DNA of 64,000 nucleotides, from assembly GCA_030410095.1 (NCBI GenBank), contig JAUFRC010000001.1:1810501-1874500 (forward strand), in the 5' to 3' direction. The notes beneath the pieces are model-generated. The model was not told the origin of the DNA, searched no databases, and worked only from the letters and a program-made list of their open reading frames with translations. Source of the stretch: Paracoccus cavernae (lineage in GTDB: Bacteria > Pseudomonadota > Alphaproteobacteria > Rhodobacterales > Rhodobacteraceae). Position 1 is the first letter of the stretch; each line of letters begins with the position of its first letter. The position numbers and the translations under genes were made by a program. Of the stretch, positions 17,370 to 26,115 are shown in pieces.

Positions 17370-17988
17370 TCGTTATGCTAATCGCTTTAAATCCGATCGC
17401 TCGGTCATCATCGCGGATTTCGACGCGCTCACTGTCTCGGCCCGCCTCGACTGGCACGAGCACAACCTCGGCGCGGCTTTCCCCGCCTCTGGCCACAACG
17501 CCCACGCCGCCACGTTGAAACTGCGCCCCTCGGAAGAGTTCGCCCGATGGGATGCGATGGAAGGCAAGATCCACCCGCAAGACGAGTTCGCCCGCTTCCT
17601 CGAAGAGAACAGCGTCGACATCGGCCATCCCGAAGCGGCGACCATGATCGAGATCAGCCGCGACTTTGAGGCCACGGTCGGACAAACCTACAAATCCGCC
17701 CTGCGCTTGGACAACGGCGACCGCAAGCTGGTCTTCGAGACCGATACCAAGGTCCAGAACGGCGTCGTGATCCCCGAGAAGTTCACGCTCTCCATCCCGA
17801 TCTACAACGGCGAACAGCCGGAAGAGCTGAGCTGCTTGTTCCGCTGGCGCGCCATGGGCGGCGGCGCTGTCGGCCTCGGCTTCCAGTGGCACCGCGTCGA
17901 ATACCAGCGCCGCGCACACTTCCTTCAGATCGCCGCCACGGCAGCCGAGGAAACGGGCCTTCCGTTCTACATGGGGCGCTTCGCCTGA
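17370..17988 (+). pseudogene. DUF2303-family phage protein, 5' truncated
   Basis: The homology begins inside the protein at YANRFKSDRSVIIADF and continues through LDWHEHNLGAAF, EFARFLEENSVDI, TMIEISRDFEATVG, FTLSIPIYNGEQ and FRWRAMGGGAVGLGF to the usual C-terminus. DUF2303 proteins are normally about 270 residues with an extra N-terminal region; here only about 205 remain and there is no start codon or ribosome site. The break falls about 15 bases from the divergent tail tube start. Early-region phage genes of this family lie near recombination genes, so the junction records a deletion. Confidence 0.7.
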
Positions 17989-18057
17989 TCCCCAAACGAC
18001 CCTCCGGTGACCGGCCCCGCGCGGGCCGGCATCCCGAGCGCCAAGAAAGGACACCTC

Positions 18058-18449
18058 ATGAAAAAGCTTGCCCCGCCTGCGCACATCTTTGGGCCGATGC
18101 CAAACGATGCACCCGATGACCTCAAGCTGGAGCGCGCGAAGTGGATCGCAGCGCAAGCTTCCGCTGGCTATTCCACGCGCCGGATTGCAACCGCCTTGAA
18201 CATCAGCCCCACCACCGTGCGCGGTGCTGCCGCAGTTGGTCGCGAGCTTGCGCCAGCCAAGCAGACCATCGGCCTGCCCAGAGCAAGCTGGGAGGATCTG
18301 CGCCCTGCGCCGCGCCATGAAACAGAGCCGCGCCCTCATTGGCGCGCACGCCACCGCCCGACCGCCAGACGCAGAGCCAGATCGACAAGGTGATCGGGTT
18401 TATCCGCCAGATCCATGCTGAATTCATGGCCGCAGAGGCCAAGACATGA
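18058..18449 (+). CDS. Small helix-turn-helix phage protein, frame breaks
   Basis: ATG 18058 follows AAAGGA. The first about 80 residues are in one frame and include an HTH segment (AKWIAAQASAGYSTRRIATALNIS up to TTVRGAAAVG), like the helix-turn-helix of resolvases and phage regulators. The rest is split: RRAMKQSRALIGAHA lies in a second frame, and TQSQIDKVIGFIRQIHAEFM in a third, ending in a TGA that overlaps the next ATG. I infer one protein of about 129 residues with two frame breaks. Probably a DNA-binding early protein. Confidence 0.5.
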
Positions 18450-18717
18450 CCATGAGCACCCACCGCGGCATCACCATCGTGGAAAGCGACCATCCGAGCG
18501 GCGCGCGGACATGGGTGCATGAGGAAACCGGATCCGGTGGCATTGCCCATACCTACGAAGAGGCGATCCGGCAGATCAGCCGTTTTCTCGGGCCGGATCC
18601 GGCATGCGCGAGGTGTCGCGGGCACGGCGCGGAAGACTGGGCCTTTTGGCAATCGCGCCTTGCGCGGTCTGCTTTCCGGAGGATCCGGTCGTCGAGGATA
18701 AGAGGAGGGTTGGGTGA
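18446..18717 (+). CDS. Small phage protein with Cys pairs, frame break
   Basis: Starts MTMSTHRGITIVESD (ATGA overlap with the previous gene), then AHTYEEAIRQISRFLG and a CARC pair. In the next frame the sequence CAVCFPEDPVVEDKRRVG follows and ends exactly at a TGATG overlap with the next gene, so a break near 18665 is likely. The restored product of about 90 residues would carry two CxxC pairs, suggesting a zinc ribbon. Function unknown. Confidence 0.5.
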
Positions 18718-18893
18718 TGGGACGTCGCGCGAACTTCACGGAGGCGCAAATTAAACGCGCGATCCGCGCAGCGCGGGAGATCGACAACCGCGCAATCGTC
18801 GAGGTTACAGCAGAAGGAACAATTCGCATCCTTCCCGAAGCGCTACAGAAAAACAGAAGCGATGTAGACGATTGGTTTAGCCAAGATGACTAG
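18717..18893 (+). CDS. Conserved small phage protein preceding the integrase
   Basis: A 58-residue protein with ribosome site AGGAGGG and ATG at 18717. Sequence MGRRANFTEAQIKRAIRAA then VEVTAEGTIRILPEAL: a short basic helix followed by a beta hairpin, a pattern common for tiny genes directly upstream of alphaproteobacterial phage integrases. It overlaps the integrase start by 8 bases. Likely an excisionase-type or accessory factor, by position only. Confidence 0.65.
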   Translation: MGRRANFTEAQIKRAIRAAREIDNRAIVEVTAEGTIRILPEALQKNRSDVDDWFSQDD

Positions 18894-20090
18894 AATCATC
18901 CTCAAGGGGATCAACAGGGTACGCAAAAAGCTCGCAACAGGCGAAGTGCGCGAGCATCACTATGTGGGCCGAGGAAAGGGGGCCGTCAAATTCTGGGACA
19001 ACAGCATGCCCTTTCCGGTCGGCTCGCCGGAATACGTCTCGGCGTTTTCTGCGGCCGGATCGAGCACCTCCCCAGCGGTCGGAAAGTTCCGATCGATCAT
19101 TCTGCGATTCTTGGACAGCTCCGATTTTAACGGGCTAGCCCCACGCACACAAAGCGACATGAAGGTTTCATTTTACCACGACAAGAACGGGATCGATCGC
19201 AAGTTCGGCGACGCGCCTTTGGCGGCCTTTGATGACCCGCGCATCCGCGTTCAAGCCCTCGACTGGCGGGACAAGATCGGCGGCAAGGTCGGGGATGACC
19301 GATCCGGCACCTGCAAAGGCTGGTCGCCTTTGCTCATGATCGCGGCACCCTTCGCCATCACCACCTTCAGAAGGTGAAATCGGTCTACAAGAGCAATCGG
19401 TCGGAGATCTTCTGGACGCCCGACGAAATAGAACGCTTCAGAGCCGGTTCGCCGCCTCATGTCTGGAGGATCCTCGCGATTGCCCTAGAAACGGGCTTGC
19501 GTCCGGGAGACCTCGCCGAGTTGACCCGCGATCATATTCACCGGACACCGCACGGCTATCGCATCGTGATCTGCACCAACAAGCGCCAACGGCTCGCCTC
19601 GATTCCTGTCACGACGGGGATGTTGGAAATCCTATCCGCGATCCCGCCGAGCCAAGCGACGCTCATCACGACACAGGCTGGGACGCCATTCAAGCACGAG
19701 AACTATCTCGGTGACGCAGTCAGCGAATGGCGTGACCGCCTAAACATTCGCAAGGAACTGCGCCTCTATGACGCGCGGGGAACTGCGGCGACGAGACTAC
19801 TGGAGGCCGGCGCCGACTTGAAAGAGATCGCCACGCACATGGGGTGGTCGCTCAAGCATGCCGCCGAGGTGATCGAGCGCTATGTCGCGCTCTCCGCAGA
19901 TATGAGCGACAGCCTCGCTGAAAAGCTCAAGACGGCGGAAAAACGAAAAACTTGCAAACCAAGCTGCAAACCGGAGGTCAAAATGAAGGCTAAAACGTGG
20001 TCGGGGCGAGAGGATCTGAACCTCCGGCCTACGGTACCCAAAACCGTCGCGCTACCAGGCTGCGCTACGCCCCGAACAAGGCACTCATAG
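18886..20090 (+). CDS. Tyrosine recombinase / phage integrase, one frame break
   Basis: The N-terminal part ([30 protein letters not shown]) is the arm/core-binding region. A break near 19302 (one base short) joins it to the catalytic domain: [14 protein letters not shown] (box I Arg), [16 protein letters not shown] (box II Arg; the usual His is Tyr), and IERYVALS with the nucleophile Tyr. The last codons are not protein-like: the frame runs through a tRNA-Pro gene on the other strand. It would integrate the element into that tRNA gene. The true C-terminus is probably near 19990-20000. Confidence 0.85.
19998..20043. other. Predicted element attachment site in the tRNA-Pro 3' half
   Basis: Tyrosine integrases often recombine within the 3' half of a tRNA so that the gene is rebuilt on one side. 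Here the integrase gene ends exactly at this tRNA end. I looked for a direct repeat of these bases in 1-19 kb and found none, so the other boundary is probably outside the window or degraded. Boundaries of the site are approximate. Confidence 0.45.
19998..20074 (-). tRNA. tRNA-Pro (anticodon TGG)
   Basis: On the minus strand the 77 bases fold as a cloverleaf: acceptor CGGGGCG pairs with CGCCCCG, then ACCA. The D-arm has AGCGCAGCCTGGTAGCGC, the anticodon stem ACGGT-TTTGGGT-ACCGT gives anticodon TGG, and the T-arm has GGAGGTTCAGATCCTC. The encoded CCA end is present. The gene abuts the integrase 3' end, which is the usual arrangement for an attachment site in a tRNA. Confidence 0.93.
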
Positions 20091-20122
20091 CCGCTGGAAT
20101 CGAAAGGGGAAAGCCACAATCG

Positions 20123-20620
20123 TCAGCGGCAGGGTGCGGCGGCCGTGCTTTTCGAAATCCCCGCGAAGGCCATTGCCTGACCCGGCTTCAACCCGAGCCG
20201 CGCGGCCTCTCCGCCGGCGAGCTCGACCACATAGAGGCGGTCGGGATCGGGATCTCCGGGCAGGTTTCCCGGCACCGGCGTCTCGTCGAGCGGCTTGGCT
20301 TCGGGATGGATATGCCGGATCACGCCGCGCGCATCGAGAAAGATCATATCGAGCGGGATCAAGGTGTTGCGCATCCAGAAACTCGCGGGGCGCGGCGTCT
20401 CGTAGATGAAGATCATGCCGTGATCGGGCGCGAGCTTTTCGCGAAACATCAGGCCCTGCGCGCGCTCCGCCTCGTCGTCGGCAATCTCGACCGTGATGCT
20501 TTTGGCGCCGGTATCGGTCAGGAAAACCACCTGATCGGGCGGGCAGCTTTGCCCTGCGGCAAAAGCACCGGCAGAGCCCAGCAGCAGGCCGGCACAAGCC
20601 AGACCCAAGCGGCCCAACAC
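20123..20620 (-). CDS. DUF192 family exported protein
   Basis: From a possible GTG at 20620 the protein has a signal peptide (LGLACAGLLLGSAGAFA) followed by the DUF192 core: QGLMFREKLAPDHGMIF, FWMRNTLIPLDMIFLD, VVELAGGEAARLGLKPG. This about 120-residue family is periplasmic; its biochemical role is not settled. The start is uncertain since the frame stays open into the cold-shock gene upstream. The frame ends cleanly at 20123, downstream of tRNA-Pro. Confidence 0.75.
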   Translation of the reverse strand: MLGRLGLACAGLLLGSAGAFAAGQSCPPDQVVFLTDTGAKSITVEIADDEAERAQGLMFREKLAPDHGMIFIYETPRPASFWMRNTLIPLDMIFLDARGVIRHIHPEAKPLDETPVPGNLPGDPDPDRLYVVELAGGEAARLGLKPGQAMAFAGISKSTAAAPCR

Positions 20621-20645
20621 GGTTCCAAAAGCGAGAGGAGGCCGC

Positions 20646-21243
20646 TCACAAGACGCCGGCGACAAGCCGCGGCTTGAGCAACAAAGGTACATTCGCGGCA
20701 GATTGCGGGCTGCGCTCGGATTCGATGACACGATCCCAGGTCAGGATCTGGGCCGCCATCAGACCGCGACGGCCGTCAACGATGCGGATGGCGATTGCCT
20801 CGCCCACGGTCAGATCGGCGAAACCGCCGTGACGGAGCACCTCGATATGCAGGAAAATGTCGCCCTTCTGGCCGAAGACGGTCGCAAAGCCGAAGCCCTT
20901 GGCCTTGTCGAACCATTTCACGCGGGCGGGCAACAGGGAAGACGCTCGACGTCTTCGGTGGCTGCACCGCTCAGGTCGGCGATCGGCGGCATGGCACTGG
21001 TCGTCGAAGGCTCGATGGACAGAACCTCCACGGCCTGCAGGCCACGGCTGGTTTCCTGGGCGATCAGCTCGACGCGCGAGCCGTCGGCAACCGAGCTTTG
21101 GCCGAAGTTGCGCAGCACATTGGCATGCAGCAAGACATCACAGCCTTCGCCTTCAACGACTGACAAAAGCCAAAGCCACGCGCCGCGTCGAACCATTTGA
21201 TCACGCCAGTGATGGGGCGCTTCAGGCCGCCAGTCTCGTTCAT
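20646..21243 (-). CDS. Two-domain cold-shock protein, two frame breaks
   Basis: Two cold-shock domains in tandem. The first begins GVIKWFDAARGFGF (RNP1-type KWFD, GFGF) and the second VKWFDKAKGFGFATV, then GDIFLHIEVL. Breaks near 21171 (T-run) and 20935 (C-run) separate the three frames. Tandem cold-shock proteins of about 190 residues are typical of Rhodobacterales. They bind single-stranded nucleic acid and act as RNA chaperones. The gene has a 140-base leader of unknown function upstream to the pdxH stop. Confidence 0.85.
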
Positions 21244-21384
21244 AACTTTACGCTTCCTCTATCGATCCCATTTTAACGACTGGCACATGAAAACCAGCAG
21301 GCTGGCTTAGCAAACTACATTCGGGACAGGATCAGAGACTAGTTGGTCAGGTTTTCCATACCATGTGGTCATTGAGGCGCAGAA

Positions 21385-22053
21385 TCAAGGGCTAAGACGC
21401 GTCACAACCCAAGGGTTATTGGCGCTTTCTTGCCCATCACGCGGCAGTGTTTTGATTTCCCTGCCAGTTTCGTCGTGAGTCCAGCGAAAGCGGTCATGCA
21501 GACGAAATGCACCATCTGCCCAGAATTCAATCTGAACAGGTCGGATTCGGTAGCCCCCAGAACGGCGGCCGCTTCGGGCTCAACCCTTGCGCGAAACCCT
21601 GCTTGGCGACCTCGGCGAGCAGCGCGGAGCGGCTTGCCAATGGGCGGCTTTGCGCCGAAGCCCAGGCGCCGATTCGGAATCCAGCGCACGCGAGCGGTAA
21701 TAGGCATCGGCCTGCTCGCCCTCTTCGCGGATGACATGGCCACGCACGCGGATCTGGCGGCGCAGGGTTTTCCAATGCATCACGAAAGAGGCCACGCCCG
21801 TCGCCTCGATCTGGGTGCCTTTGGCACTTTCATAATTCGTATAGAAAACAAAAGAGCCGTCATCGCGCGCGCCGTCGATCTCCTTGAGCAAAACCATGCG
21901 CACATCGGGCAGCCCGTCGGCATCGACCGTGGCCAGAGCGATGGCATTGGGGTCGTTCGGCTCGGTCCTGGCGGCTTCGGCAAGCCAGCTGCGGGCGATG
22001 GCAAAAGGATCGTCTCCTGCGAAAATACCACTGCGATCGGTCATTTCCGGCAT
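21385..22053 (-). CDS. pdxH: Pyridoxamine 5'-phosphate oxidase, two frame breaks
   Basis: FMN-dependent oxidase that makes pyridoxal 5'-phosphate. N-terminal segments [33 protein letters not shown] and [10 protein letters not shown] are in one frame. The continuation with [14 protein letters not shown] and the C-terminal [18 protein letters not shown] plus TRLSP are in two others, with breaks near 21673 and 21553 (run of C). ATG at 22053 or 22044 both fit. It is divergent from fabI with about 75 bases between. Confidence 0.88.
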
Positions 22054-22128
22054 TCTCCTGACACTTGATGCCCCTGCACTCTTGGCCTAATCCTTGCGAC
22101 ATCGAAGAAAATCGCGAGGGACATCTTC

Positions 22129-22956
22129 ATGTCAAGCAATAGCATGCTCGGTCTGATGCAGGGTAAGCGCGGCCTAATCATGGGGCTGGCGAATGACAAG
22201 TCCATTGCATGGGGCATCGCCAAAGCTCTTGCGGACGCCGGTGCGGAACTGGCTTTCTCCTATCATGGCGAGGCGCTGAAAAAGCGCGTTGACCCGCTGG
22301 CGGCACAGATCGGTTCGGATTTCGTGGTCGAATGCGACGTCTCGAACGAGGCCTCGGTCGCCGAGCTGTTCGAGAAACTCGGCCAGCGCTGGGAGTCGAT
22401 CGACTTCGTCGTCCATGCCATCGGCTTCTCCGACAAGGACCAGCTGCGCGGGCGCTATGCCGATACGACGCGCGACAATTTCATGATGACGATGGATGTT
22501 TCCGTCTATTCCTTCACCACGGTTTCGCGTCATGCAGCGGCGCTAATGCCCAATGGCGGCAGCCTGTTGACGCTGACCTATTACGGCGCCGAGCGCGTGA
22601 TGCCGCATTACAACGTCATGGGTGTCGCCAAAGCCGCGCTCGAGGCATCGGTGCGTTACCTCGCCGAGGATCTGGGCAAGGACGGCATCCGCGTCAACGC
22701 GATCTCGGCCGGTCCGATCAAGACGCTGGCGGCGTCGGGCATCGGCGATTTCCGCTACATCATGAAGTGGAACGAGCTGAACTCGCCTCTGCGCCGCAAC
22801 GTCAGCCAGGAAGAGGTCGGGAAATCGGCGCTTTACCTGCTGTCGGATCTGGGCTCGGCCGTCACCGGCGAGACCCATCACGTCGATGCGGGCTACCATG
22901 TCGTCGGCATGAAGGCCGTCGACGCGCCCGATATCGCGACCGCTCATAAAGAGTAA
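22129..22956 (+). CDS. fabI: Enoyl-[acyl-carrier-protein] reductase (NADH)
   Basis: Intact 275 residues. The short-chain-dehydrogenase fold of FabI is visible: nucleotide-binding GLANDKSIAWGIA, AIGFSDKD, the Tyr/Lys catalytic pair in TYYGAERVMPHYNVMGVAKAAL, and the AISAGPIKTLAASGIGDF loop. It reduces trans-2-enoyl-ACP in the last step of each fatty-acid elongation cycle. It is one of the few long genes here with no frame break. Confidence 0.97.
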   Translation: MSSNSMLGLMQGKRGLIMGLANDKSIAWGIAKALADAGAELAFSYHGEALKKRVDPLAAQIGSDFVVECDVSNEASVAELFEKLGQRWESIDFVVHAIGFSDKDQLRGRYADTTRDNFMMTMDVSVYSFTTVSRHAAALMPNGGSLLTLTYYGAERVMPHYNVMGVAKAALEASVRYLAEDLGKDGIRVNAISAGPIKTLAASGIGDFRYIMKWNELNSPLRRNVSQEEVGKSALYLLSDLGSAVTGETHHVDAGYHVVGMKAVDAPDIATAHKE

Positions 22957-22999
22957 CGAAACCGCGAAAGCGGCAAGACAGCGAAAGTAGCACGCCGGG

Positions 23000-23598
23000 A
23001 TGAGTTTTGAACAGTTTTGGAACTCGTCTCGGCGCTGACGCTGGCGATCCTCACCCCGGCCCCGCCATTATCGCCGCCATTCAGGCGGCGTTCCAATCGG
23101 GCGGGCCCGCGCCCTGCCCTATGCTTTGGGCCTTGCCGCGGGGGCCTCGCTTTGGTGCATCGTCGCGCTCGTGGGGCTTGCGGTGGTTTTCCGGCTGCAC
23201 CCCCGCTGTACACCGCGATGAAAATCTTCGGCGGCATTTATCTTCTGTGGTTCGCCTCGGTCTTGTGGCGCGCCTCGACGCAAGCCCTGCCCGAGGCGGC
23301 GGGCGGCGCGAGCAAGGGTTTCTGGGGCGGGATCGCCCTCAACCTCTCGAACCCCAAGCCCGCGCTTTTTTATGCCGCATTGATTCTGTCGGTCTTTCCG
23401 CAGGCCCTTTCGGCACCCGAGAAAGTCACGGTCTATTTCGTCTCGCTGGGGACGGAGCTGTTCTGGTACGCCATGATCACGGTCACCATGTCGACCGCCA
23501 TCATGCGCAACCGCTATTTCGCGGCAAAATTCTGGATTGACCGTGCGGCGGCACTGGCGATGGGCTTGCTTGGTCTGCTATTGATCCTGAATCATTAA
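23000..23598 (+). CDS. LysE-family exporter, four frame breaks
   Basis: Reassembling the frames gives [59 protein letters not shown], a LysE/RhtB-type amino-acid exporter N-terminus. The downstream frame is clean ([37 protein letters not shown]). Breaks fall at about 23020 (T run), 23055, 23105 and 23205, all in short G/C or T runs. Six membrane helices are expected. Substrate unknown. Confidence 0.75.
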
Positions 23599-23613
23599 TC
23601 AAGGATTTCCCCA

Positions 23614-24100
23614 ATGACCGAGCGCCTCCCCACGAAAAGGGCTTTCACGTCAGCTGGGACCAGATGCACCGCGATGCCCGCGCCCTTGCATGGCGGCTTG
23701 ACGGTCGGGAGTGGCGCGCCGTCGTCGCCATCACCCGTGGCGGTCTGGTTCCTGCGATGATCGTCGCCCGCGAACTCGACATCCGTACCATCGACACGAT
23801 TTCCGTCAAATCCTACCACAAGCAGGAACAGGGCGGCCTCGAGGTCCTCAAATCCCCCGATCCGGTGCTGATGGGCGACGGCGACGGCATTCTGGTCATC
23901 GACGATCTGGTCGATTCCGGCCGCACCCTTGAACTCGTGCGCCAGATGTATCCCAAGGCCCATTTCGGCACGGTTTACGCCAAGCCCAAAGGCAAGCCGA
24001 TGGTGAACGATTACGTCACCGAGGTGAGCCAGGACACCTGGATCTTCTTCCCTGGGATATGGCCCTGCAATACGTCCAGCCGATCCGCGGCGAGGATTGA
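23614..24100 (+). CDS. gpt: Xanthine(-guanine) phosphoribosyltransferase, two frame breaks
   Basis: Assembled sequence [21 protein letters not shown], then [22 protein letters not shown], the PRPP loop [18 protein letters not shown] and [19 protein letters not shown]. This is the pattern of Gpt, which salvages xanthine/guanine with PRPP. Breaks near 23630 (run of C) and 24050 (CCTGGG) each need one base. It lies just downstream of the LysE gene, and its stop overlaps the next start (TGATG). Confidence 0.88.
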
Positions 24101-24568
24101 TGAAGGCCGCGGGACAACGCTTTCTGCATCGGGTTTTCGAGGCTTCGATCCTGATCAAAGGCGTTTTCGCGGCTTTCGAGACTTTGGTCGGCATCATGCT
24201 GACCACACCGCTCAGTGGGCGTGCGCTCCGCTTTCTTCACGAAACGGAGCTGCACCAGCTGATCGCGGACCCCGACGACCGTCTGGCCGGAGTGCTTGTG
24301 CGCCACCTCTCGGGGTGCAAAGCGGCCATCTGCACTTCTGGGCGATCTATCTGATCGGGCACGGGCTGGTGAAACTGGTCGTGGTGACGGCTTTGGCGCG
24401 CGGCTGGTACAGCGCCTATCCTTTGCAATGCTGGTGCTTGGCGGGTTCATCGTGTGGCAGATGTTCGACTGGTGGCAAACCGGAGGCCCCGTCATGCTCG
24501 CGCTGTCGGCCTTCGACGCCTTCGTCATCTGGCTGACATGGCGCGAATGGAAAACGCGGAAGACGTGA
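24100..24568 (+). CDS. DUF2127 family membrane protein, two frame breaks
   Basis: The segments [37 protein letters not shown] and [18 protein letters not shown] (in three frames) are helices of a four-TM DUF2127 protein; the last part ends [10 protein letters not shown]. Breaks are near 24315 and 24415. Function is not known in this family. Confidence 0.7.
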
Positions 24569-24610
24569 TGCGCCCCCGCGTTTGAAGTTTTCCCAGATCA
24601 GGCCGAAGCC

Positions 24611-26113
24611 TTAGCTGTTGCCGCCCCGCACGAAACGCGCGGCCTCTTCGGCCGCACGGCGAAGCGCACGGCTTTTGTTCACGGTTTCCTCGAATTCGGC
24701 CTCGGGGTCGCTGTCATAGACGACACCGCCGCCCGCCTGGATATAAAGCGTCTCGTCCTTGACCACCGCCGTGCGCAGGGCAATGCACATATCCATCTCG
24801 CCATTGGCGGCGAAATAGCCGACCGCACCGGCATAGACACCGCGTTTTTCGGGCTCGAGCTCGTCGATGATCTCCATCGCGCGGACCTTTGGCGCGCCGG
24901 AAACCGTGCCAGCCGGCATCCCCGCCAGAAGCGCCGACAGCGCATCTTCGCCCTCGCGCAGCTCGCCCACGACGTTCGAGACGATATGCATGACGTGGCT
25001 GTAACGCTCGATGGTGAACTGCTCGGTCGGGCGAACCGTACCGATCTTCGCCACGCGGCCGACATCGTTGCGCCCGAGATCGAGCAACATCAGATGTTCG
25101 GCGAGTTCCTTCTGGTCACCCAGCAGATCGGCCTCGAGCGCGCGATCCTCGGCCTCGTCGGCACCGCGTTTGCGCGTCCCCGCGATCGGGCGCACGGTCA
25201 CCTCGCCGTCGCGCAGACGCACGAGGATTTCGGGGCTGGCGCCCACGATCTGGAAACCGTCGAGGTTGAGGAAGAACATGAAGGGAGACGGGTTCGTCCG
25301 GCGGAGCGAGCGGTAAAGCGCGAAGGGCGGCAGGGGAAATCCATCGCCCAACGTTGGCTCGGCACGACCTGAAAGATATCGCCCGCGCGGATATAATCCT
25401 TGGCCTTTTCGACCGCGGCCAGATAGCCCTCGCGCGAGAAATTCGAGCGCGGCTCGCCGACCTGCATGTCCTGACCAAGCGTGCGCGGCTCGAACGGTTG
25501 GCGGTCGAGCGAACGCAAAGCCTCCATCACGCGCTCGGCAGCTTGGGCATAGGCGCGCGCGCGGGCACACCGTCCTGATGCCATGCGGGAGCGCAAAGCG
25601 TGACCTCGCCCTTCACGCCGTCGAGCACCGCGACAACCGTCGGGCGCAGCAGCATTGCATCGGGCAGGTTCAAGGGATCGGGGTTCACATCGGGCAGGTG
25701 CTCGACCAGACGGATCATGTCATAGGCAAGGTAGCCGAACAGGCCTGCGCCGACCGGAGGCACTCCGTCGGGCATCTCGATCCGGCTTTCGGCGATCAGC
25801 GCCCGCAGGCTGTCCAGCGCGGGACGGTCGTCGCTTTGCCAATCGTTGCTGTAGCGCGCATTGCGGTTCACACGCGCCTTGCCGTCGCGGCATTCCCAGA
25901 TCAGGTCGGGCTTCATACCCACGACCGAATAGCGGCCGCGGACCTCGCCGCCGGTGACGCTTTCGAGCATGAAGCTCATCGGCGCCGCCTCGGCGAGTTT
26001 CAGCATCAGGCTGACCGGCGTATCAAGATCGGCGGCAAGGCGCAGGGTGACCAGCTGGTTCTCCCCGCATTCCAGCCGCGTTCGAATTCGGAAAACTCAG
26101 GCGTCAAATCCAT
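24611..26113 (-). CDS. trpE: Anthranilate synthase component I, three frame breaks
   Basis: About 500 residues as usual. N-terminal [17 protein letters not shown] lies in one frame, with [12 protein letters not shown]. The chorismate-binding domain follows: [65 protein letters not shown] and [13 protein letters not shown]. Breaks are at about 26065 (GGGG), 25570 and 25335. It converts chorismate plus ammonia/glutamine (from TrpG) to anthranilate. It follows the PpiD-like gene with 2 bases between, separate from trpGDC. Confidence 0.9.
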
Positions 26114-26115
26114 GA

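Noticed and set aside
19998..20090. Integrase C-terminal peptide [13 protein letters not shown]
   Set aside because: This well-known spurious peptide is the translation of the complementary tRNA-Pro gene, not protein-coding sequence.
23009..23023. GAAC-N7-GAAC match inside the LysE-type gene start
   Set aside because: It lies in coding sequence and spans a T-run that appears to be one base short; restoring the base makes the spacing N8.
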